From: Glaciimonas sp. CA11.2
GTDB lineage: Bacteria > Pseudomonadota > Gammaproteobacteria > Burkholderiales > Burkholderiaceae_D
DNA: 64,000 nucleotides
Assembly: GCF_034314045.1 (NCBI RefSeq)
Contig: NZ_JAVIWL010000001.1
Coordinates: 1,984,001-2,048,000 of the forward strand
Reading direction: 5' to 3'
Within the stretch, counting starts at the first letter, position 1; the number at the start of each line of letters is the position of its first letter. Shown here piece by piece: positions 58,624 through 64,000 of the stretch. A program made the position numbers and the translations under genes. The notes under the pieces are model-generated. The model was not told where the DNA came from. It saw nothing but the letters and a program-made list of their open reading frames with translations, and did not search any database.

Positions 58624-59982
58624 TTAGCGTGCACTAGAAAAAATATCCGCTAGTTGGCGTCCCGCAATTTCGATCGGTCCGCTGTTGTCGATATACGTGA
58701 CATCGTCGTCTTCTTTAGCAGTGAATGCCGCACTCCGTAACAAACGGCACGCTAATGCCGATCCGGATTCACGCTGTCTATTTTCAATACGTTTTCTGAT
58801 GAGTTCAGGATCGGCAATAATCCAGATAACTTTCGCCTGTGGGAATAATCCTCGTAATTGGGTGATGTATTCACGCGATCCATTGACGATCACGTCTCGC
58901 CCCGTTTTCAAGTCTGCTTCAATACCTCTGCGGATTCCATAGTATGTGTCGTTAGCTTGCCAGGTCATGCTGAAGCAGTCTTCTTTTTCCGCTTGCAAAA
59001 ATTCGTCCGCGGTCATCGTTTCATGTGCTTCGCTAACGTGGGCAGGACGCGTGATACTGCGTCTGGCGAAAATCGACCTGGTATCGTCCGGCATTTGCGT
59101 CTGGACCCATTGCAGCAGTGCGTCTTTGCCGACTCCCGAGGGACCAACAACAAAAAATAAGCGGCCCTCCGCGGGTAAATCAAGTGAATTTGTATGATGA
59201 GAAGGCGCAGATTTCAAAAAAAGAAAATGCTTCCAAACCGTCATCGCCGCACCGGGTGAAGACTCCTTGAAAATAGTCAAACCATCGATCATCAATGGCG
59301 TCGTTAGCGCATTGGTGTGAGTGGAAAAACAGCTCTCTGCGGCGTCGCGGATTACCGCTACAGTCTCGCTATTTTGCGATGCTAAGGCATCGGTCAGCGT
59401 CATGTGAAATCGATATTCCTCTTCCGTATATTGATATCCCCATCGTGCGAGCAAGGCTTCCTGGCGCGCACTTAATGCAACTTTCCTACGCTTGGATAAT
59501 TCTGCCGCAGTCGGTTTCGCTCTGAGCAGATCGAAGTAGCGCACGCAGCGCATAGCGAGGGCGCTAATTAATTCCTTGCTAGCGGGATCTGGCGTTTGCA
59601 ATGCCAGAAAAGCGCCAAGAAAATGCACGCCGACGTCTTTGACCTCAAACGAAATTTGCGTATCAGAAAAGGACTGCGCCATGCTCACAAGATGCTCTTC
59701 CGAAAAGCCTTTTGCTAACCGAAATGGCGCTTTTAAAGTCGCATGGAATCCATAACGACGCGCATCCGTCGTCATTTGATGTAATGCGGCCGTTGATACA
59801 TTGTCGATGCTCGGTTGCGTGCAAGATATGTCGGTTGCGGCATCACGGCCCAACCAATGGCTGCCTGCAGTCCACCAACTGACGTTGTGGACAGGTGCGA
59901 AATAGAGAGCGTATCTGGCAGGAAAGCTGCCATCGACAATGTCACTATCAATGCTTGCAGCAATGCGTCCGGTGTTTGTCAT
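58624..59982 (-). CDS. phnN: Fusion of DUF1045 phosphoesterase-like domain to PhnN
   Basis: About 452 residues from ATG 59982 (a TTG at 60030 is possible). The N-terminal 250 residues are the DUF1045 phosphonate-operon protein: RYALYFAP start, and the two-histidine motifs FHATLK near 80 and FHMTLT near 193, as in 2H phosphoesterases. The C-terminal part from about residue 273 is PhnN with P-loop GPSGVGKD near 281, RSITRP and GRDVIVNGSREYI. PhnN phosphorylates ribose 1,5-bisphosphate to PRPP after C-P cleavage. The two are usually separate neighbouring genes. It is divergent from phnG and converges with the mutarotase gene. Confidence 0.9.
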   Translation of the reverse strand: MTNTGRIAASIDSDIVDGSFPARYALYFAPVHNVSWWTAGSHWLGRDAATDISCTQPSIDNVSTAALHQMTTDARRYGFHATLKAPFRLAKGFSEEHLVSMAQSFSDTQISFEVKDVGVHFLGAFLALQTPDPASKELISALAMRCVRYFDLLRAKPTAAELSKRRKVALSARQEALLARWGYQYTEEEYRFHMTLTDALASQNSETVAVIRDAAESCFSTHTNALTTPLMIDGLTIFKESSPGAAMTVWKHFLFLKSAPSHHTNSLDLPAEGRLFFVVGPSGVGKDALLQWVQTQMPDDTRSIFARRSITRPAHVSEAHETMTADEFLQAEKEDCFSMTWQANDTYYGIRRGIEADLKTGRDVIVNGSREYITQLRGLFPQAKVIWIIADPELIRKRIENRQRESGSALACRLLRSAAFTAKEDDDVTYIDNSGPIEIAGRQLADIFSSAR

Positions 59983-60216
59983 AGAAATTAGCGCGTCAGA
60001 TACGCGAAAGTAAGCAGGTTCACAGGTCAATACAAAACTGTACCGAACGAAAGAATATTATGCCGTGCAGAAAATATACATCGCCTATCCTGATAGTTTA
60101 GGCTTCAATTGTTACCGCGTTTTGACAGGATGACACAACTATATCCGTCATCAATTAATATATATTCCGCGGTGCAATGTCATCAAGCTTTAACATTACG
60201 ATGTTCCAATGTCTGG

Positions 60217-60693
60217 ATGGAATCTCAAACAATTACTTCAGCGCACTCAGCCCGTGCGTCCTGGATGTCGTTATTGGCTAAAGCGCCAGGCCCTGTTTTA
60301 ATTGAAGCGGTAAGTCAATATACGCGACAACACGGCTTGCTTCCTTCCTATATCTGGTTGCGCCGTCCGGAGATTGGATTAGCAATGGTGCGCGCACGCA
60401 CGGGAGGGACCGGCCAGCAATTCAATTTGGGTGAAATGTCTCTTACGCGTTGCGCATTACGCTTGTCTTCTGGTCAGATGGGCGTTTCTTACGTTGCGGG
60501 ACGCGACGCGCAACATGCTGAATGGGCGGCGCTATTTGACGCCCTGATGCAAGGCGATGCTGCCGGCCAAGTTGAGCAAATGGTCTTGTCCCCAATCCGG
60601 CAGGCGCTGGCCGCACAACGTGCTTTAACCGAATCCCGTGCCGCTGTTACGAAAGTCGATTTTATGACGATGGTCCGTGGAGAGAATGAATGA
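60217..60693 (+). CDS. phnG: C-P lyase core subunit PhnG
   Basis: 158 residues from ATG 60217, close to the usual PhnG size; the frame extends 36 codons upstream without family similarity. Blocks are RASWMSLLAKAP near residue 15, FNLGEMSLTRCALRL near 70 and GVSYVAGRDAQHAEWAALFD near 90. With PhnH, I and J it forms the core that attaches phosphonate to ribose triphosphate. Its stop overlaps the phnH start (ATGA). I found no convincing Pho box ahead of it. Confidence 0.93.
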   Translation: MESQTITSAHSARASWMSLLAKAPGPVLIEAVSQYTRQHGLLPSYIWLRRPEIGLAMVRARTGGTGQQFNLGEMSLTRCALRLSSGQMGVSYVAGRDAQHAEWAALFDALMQGDAAGQVEQMVLSPIRQALAAQRALTESRAAVTKVDFMTMVRGENE

Positions 60694-61310
60694 GTGCAGT
60701 TTTTGAAGCCACACTATTACCGGCGTGGAACGATCCTGTGCACGATGCACAATCCACCTTTCGGGCAGTCCTTAAAGCGTTGTCTGAGCCAGGTTCGATA
60801 CAAACCGTTGTGGCCGATATTCCATTTCCTGCACCGCTATTTCTTTCGACCACCGCGCTTTGTCTGGCACTTGCAGACGTTGACACTGCGATGTGGCTAG
60901 ACGTTGGTGCCAACAGCGCCGCGCTTAACGCTTATTTGCGTTTTCATTGTGGTTGCCGGTTGGTGGAAGATGGAAAGTTGGCGACCTTTGCCGTTATGAC
61001 TGATCCTCTCCAATTGGCCGGTGTAAACGCGTTGGAAAAATTCGCAATCGGCACCATGGAGTATCCAGATCGTTCGACCACGCTATTTGTTCAGGTACCC
61101 AGTTTGATTGATGGCCCGCAACGGTCTTTGTTTGGGCCCGGAATCGCACATCAACGCGTTATCAACGTTGCCGGTCTGCCTGAAAATTTTGATGCAATAT
61201 GGCAAAAAAATATTGATCAGTTTCCCCTTGGTATTGATCTCATATTTTGTCATGGTTCTCAGATGATGGGTCTTCCGCGCACGACCAATATTGCCAACTG
61301 GAAGCCGTGA
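60690..61310 (+). CDS. phnH: C-P lyase core subunit PhnH
   Basis: 206 residues. Family blocks are HDAQSTFRAVLKALSEPGS near residue 14, LADVDTAMWLD near 62 and LFGPGIAHQRVINVAGLP near 150. PhnH forms the dimer interface of the PhnGHIJ core. The start overlaps phnG by 4 nt, and phnI follows after 39 nt. Confidence 0.95.
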   Translation: MSAVFEATLLPAWNDPVHDAQSTFRAVLKALSEPGSIQTVVADIPFPAPLFLSTTALCLALADVDTAMWLDVGANSAALNAYLRFHCGCRLVEDGKLATFAVMTDPLQLAGVNALEKFAIGTMEYPDRSTTLFVQVPSLIDGPQRSLFGPGIAHQRVINVAGLPENFDAIWQKNIDQFPLGIDLIFCHGSQMMGLPRTTNIANWKP

Positions 61311-61349
61311 TCGGCCCCATAAATCACGCAGGTTGATGGAGTATTAATT

Positions 61350-62564
61350 ATGTATGTTGCAGTCAAAGGTGGCGAAAAAGCCATCGAAGAATCCTATCTG
61401 GCGTTAGCCCGCACTCGCCGTGGAGATCCTGCGCTGCCGGAGCTCACGGTTGCACAAATACGTGAGCAAATGCCGCTGGCCGTCGCACGTGTAATGACCG
61501 AAGGATCGTTGTATGACCGTGATCTGGCGGCACTGGCGATCAAACAGGCTAGTGGCGATTTGATGGAAGCCATTTTTCTGTTACGTGCCTATCGCACGAC
61601 CTTGCCGCGACTACTATCCACGGTTCCGCTGGATACCGCAAAGATGGTGATTGAACGACGTATTTCAGGGACATTTAAAGATGTTCCAGGTGGCCAGATA
61701 TTAGGCGCGACCTACGACTACACTCAGCGCTTGTTAGACTTTTCACTGGCTGCTGAATCGACTTTGCAGGTTGTAGTCGAGACATTGCCGCCATCAGATA
61801 GCATCTGCGATGGCAACCCAGAGAACACGGCTACCATGCCGCGTGTACTGGACTTTTTAAATGCCGAAGGTTTGATTGAGCAAGAACATATTCCTGAAGG
61901 CGACCCAGCACCCGGAGACTTAACGCGAGACCCATTAGCGTTTCCGGCGCAGCGCGATATCAGGCTGCAAAATCTGGCGCGTGCGGACGAAGGGTTCGTC
62001 CTGTCAATGGCTTACTCTACGCAACGTGGCTATGCCAACAGCCATCCGTTCGCCGGAGAAATACGTCATGGAAAAGTGAACGTGGAAGTGATCCCGGAAG
62101 AGCTTGGTTTTGCGATCGATATCGGCGACATTGAAATCACTGAATGCCAGATGGTGAATCAGTTTGCCGGTTCACACACCGAGGCAGCACGATTCACACG
62201 AGGTTATGGATTAACGTTCGGCTACAACGAGCGTAAGGTGATTGCAATGGGATTGATGGACAGGACTTTACGCTGTCAGGAACTGGGCGAAGAGGCCAAC
62301 TCACCGGGGCAAATGGCTGAATTTGTGCTCTACCACTCGGACAATGTTGAAGCCTCGGGATTTTTGCAACATTTGAAATTACCGCACTATGTTGACTTTC
62401 AGGCCGAGCTTAATTTGATTCGTGCGTTACGCCGGCAGAGCGCTGATGCAGCCGATGCAGCGGATGCAGCAACGATGCCCAATCACAGCGCGAGTCTCTC
62501 GGAAGTTGAAGACGACTTGTCCGATACGGAAGCATCAAGTTTTGATGTGCAGAAAGCAGCATGA
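61350..62564 (+). CDS. phnI: C-P lyase core subunit PhnI
   Basis: 404 residues, starting at ATG 61350 after GGAG. Family blocks are MYVAVKGGEKAIEESY at the start, RAYRTTLPRL near residue 80, FALSMAYSTQRGYANSHPF-like text near 220 and RFTRGYGLTFGYNERKVIAM near 288. PhnI has nucleosidase activity that lets phosphonate displace adenine from ATP. The C-terminal tail holds a short Ala/Asp repeat (SADAADAADAA). The end overlaps phnJ by 4 nt. Confidence 0.95.
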   Translation: MYVAVKGGEKAIEESYLALARTRRGDPALPELTVAQIREQMPLAVARVMTEGSLYDRDLAALAIKQASGDLMEAIFLLRAYRTTLPRLLSTVPLDTAKMVIERRISGTFKDVPGGQILGATYDYTQRLLDFSLAAESTLQVVVETLPPSDSICDGNPENTATMPRVLDFLNAEGLIEQEHIPEGDPAPGDLTRDPLAFPAQRDIRLQNLARADEGFVLSMAYSTQRGYANSHPFAGEIRHGKVNVEVIPEELGFAIDIGDIEITECQMVNQFAGSHTEAARFTRGYGLTFGYNERKVIAMGLMDRTLRCQELGEEANSPGQMAEFVLYHSDNVEASGFLQHLKLPHYVDFQAELNLIRALRRQSADAADAADAATMPNHSASLSEVEDDLSDTEASSFDVQKAA

Positions 62565-63496
62565 TGGAATCTATTATTAATCAGCCAACGCAATCCCAGG
62601 CTTCAACCCAGCCGGAGGCGGGTTACAACTTTGCCTATCTGGATGAGCAAACCAAGCGCATGATTCGCCGCGCCATTTTAAAGGCGGTCGCTATTCCTGG
62701 TTATCAGGTGCCGTTCGGTGGACGTGAAATGCCGCTGCCATATGGTTGGGGAACGGGCGGTATTCAAGTCACCGCTGCGGTGATCGGGCAAAGTGATGTG
62801 TTAAAGGTGATTGATCAGGGTTCCGACGATACCACCAATGCGGTCAATATCCGCCGCTTTTTTCGTCGCACGACCGGCGTCGCCACGACGGAACGCACGA
62901 CCGAAGCAACGTTGATTCAAACGCGGCATCGGATACCGGAAACACCGTTATCGCCCGGCCAGATCATGGTCTATCAGGTGCCGATTCCCGAGCCGTTACG
63001 TTGGCTGGAACCAAGTGAACAACAGACGCGTAAATTACACGCGATGGCTGATTACGGCCTGATGAGCGTGGAGTTGTACGAAGATATTGCGCGTATGGGT
63101 AAAATTGCGACGGCTTATGATTATCCGGTAGTGGTGAATAATCGCTACATGATGCGGCCCTCGCCGATACCCAAATTTGACAATCCAAAATTGCATCAGA
63201 GTCCCGCTTTGCAATTATTCGGTGCGGGCCGTGAAAAGCGTATTTACGCTGTTCCTCCTTACACCTCTGTCAAAAGTCTAGACTTTGAAGACTATCCGTT
63301 TGAAATTGAAAGCTGGGATCAATGCTGCAGTTTATGCGCCGCTGAAGATAGTTTTCTCGACGAGATTATCGTCGACGATCACGGCGCACGGATGTACGTT
63401 TGCAGCGATACCGATTATTGCCAACAGCGTGTGTTAGCGGAAGAAAATAGGCTGTCGCCCACGCCGCATCCATCAGCGATAGAGTGTCAATCATGA
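62561..63496 (+). CDS. phnJ: C-P lyase PhnJ, radical SAM enzyme
   Basis: 311 residues. PhnJ breaks the C-P bond of ribosyl phosphonates. The iron-sulfur ligands are seen as CSLC (Cys256, Cys259) and Cys281 in MYVCSDTDYC. Cys287 in the same stretch matches the catalytic cysteine. These correspond to 241, 244, 266 and 272 in E. coli with a constant offset of 15. The N-terminus is therefore about 15 residues longer. It overlaps phnK by 4 nt. Confidence 0.96.
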   Translation: MMESIINQPTQSQASTQPEAGYNFAYLDEQTKRMIRRAILKAVAIPGYQVPFGGREMPLPYGWGTGGIQVTAAVIGQSDVLKVIDQGSDDTTNAVNIRRFFRRTTGVATTERTTEATLIQTRHRIPETPLSPGQIMVYQVPIPEPLRWLEPSEQQTRKLHAMADYGLMSVELYEDIARMGKIATAYDYPVVVNNRYMMRPSPIPKFDNPKLHQSPALQLFGAGREKRIYAVPPYTSVKSLDFEDYPFEIESWDQCCSLCAAEDSFLDEIIVDDHGARMYVCSDTDYCQQRVLAEENRLSPTPHPSAIECQS

Positions 63497-64000
63497 ATAG
63501 CCAAACTCTTTCATCGCCGCTTTTAGAAGCCAAGAATTTGACGCACCGTTTCGGTACTTTCTCTGCATGCGATAACATTGATTTGCAGCTGTATCCTGGC
63601 GAAGTGCTGGGTATTGTGGGTGAATCTGGCTCTGGAAAAAGCACGCTGCTAAATTGTTTGGCAGGTCATCTGGCGCCGAGTGAAGGACGTGTATTGTTTT
63701 CGACCCGCCACGAGGGCGTCGTCGATCTGTATCAAATTAGCGAAGCACGTCGTCGGTTGTTGTCGCGCACCGATTGGGGTTTCGTGCATCAAAGCGCGCG
63801 GGATGGCTTGCGTGCCAATGTATCTGCGGGCGCGAATGTCGGCGAGCGTCTGATGGCAATTGGTTCACGGCATTACGGCGATATTCGGCAAGAGGCATTG
63901 CATTGGCTGGATCGGGTTGAAATCGATGCCAATCGGATCGATGATTTGCCCCGTCATTTCTCCGGTGGCATGCAGCAACGATTGCAAATTGCCCGCAATC
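63493..64000 (+). CDS. phnK: PhnK ATP-binding subunit (3' end outside window)
   Basis: The first 169 residues are visible; the frame is open to the window edge. Walker A GESGSGKST is near residue 47, the Q-loop region GFVHQSARDGLRANVSAG near 113 and the ABC signature FSGGMQQRLQIARN near 156. PhnK is the ABC-type ATPase that docks on the PhnGHIJ core; it is not a transporter part. The start codon overlaps the phnJ stop, so phnGHIJK is one operon, probably continued by phnL and phnM. Confidence 0.94.
   Translation, partial: MNSQTLSSPLLEAKNLTHRFGTFSACDNIDLQLYPGEVLGIVGESGSGKSTLLNCLAGHLAPSEGRVLFSTRHEGVVDLYQISEARRRLLSRTDWGFVHQSARDGLRANVSAGANVGERLMAIGSRHYGDIRQEALHWLDRVEIDANRIDDLPRHFSGGMQQRLQIARN

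Noticed and set aside
60085..60216. Pho box before phnG
   Set aside because: TGTCA-like words occur but are spaced 8 bp or have no partner at 11 bp.

Overview
The window is an ordinary-looking chromosomal segment of a betaproteobacterium. The evidence is a set of Burkholderiales gene neighbourhoods: metX-metW-AmpG; gshA-gshB-EIIA(Man)-ptsH-ptsI; a TorF-like porin with glnK-amtB; gatCAB divergent from mreBCD-mrdA-rodA; a DUF3567 protein; and rsmI/lpoA/yraN/diaA/dolP. The base composition, close to half G+C by eye, and the gene order suggest Oxalobacteraceae, possibly a Glaciimonas-like organism. That placement is inference, not proof. I see no tRNA, rRNA, insertion sequence, prophage or CRISPR array.

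Left part (1-11 kb): the end of xdhC and guaD (purine catabolism); the prkA-yeaH-spoVR stress trio on the minus strand; then ampG, metW and metX, also minus. The leader of metX carries a strong candidate SAM-II-type riboswitch: a sigma70-like promoter, the conserved aptamer blocks around a 5-bp P1 stem, an inserted hairpin and an intrinsic terminator about 140 nt before the start codon. SAM-II is known mainly from Alphaproteobacteria, so this is one of the two best findings.

Middle part (11-33 kb): a regulatory-type phosphotransferase set (EI, HPr and a lone EIIA of the mannose family, no permease) next to the two glutathione biosynthesis genes; the porin-glnK-amtB nitrogen operon with a sigma54 promoter and two NtrC-like sites; ubiK, comM, a DTW-domain tRNA modification gene, kup; and the rsmI / lpoA-yraN-diaA-dolP envelope cluster, where the LpoA-like protein lacks both the TPR domain and a lipobox.

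Right-middle (33-46 kb): a complete 5-oxoproline utilisation operon, pxpBCA plus the DUF969/DUF979 transporter pair, with a divergent MarR-like gene and a palindrome just after the promoter; lipA-lipB; pyrE; and gatC-gatA-gatB interrupted by a small secreted cysteine-containing protein and, between gatC and gatA, by a 324-nt structured spacer. Then comes the cell-shape operon mreBCD-mrdA-rodA with rlpA (46-54 kb).

Right end (54-64 kb): a phosphonate locus. phnCDE sits behind three 11-bp-phased PhoB-like repeats and ends in a terminator. A PhnO-like acetyltransferase and a hexose-phosphate mutarotase follow. On the opposite strand is a single-ORF fusion of the DUF1045 two-histidine phosphoesterase domain to PhnN, and then the C-P lyase genes phnGHIJK run off the window. 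Together these would import phosphonates, cleave the C-P bond and route ribose bisphosphate to PRPP.
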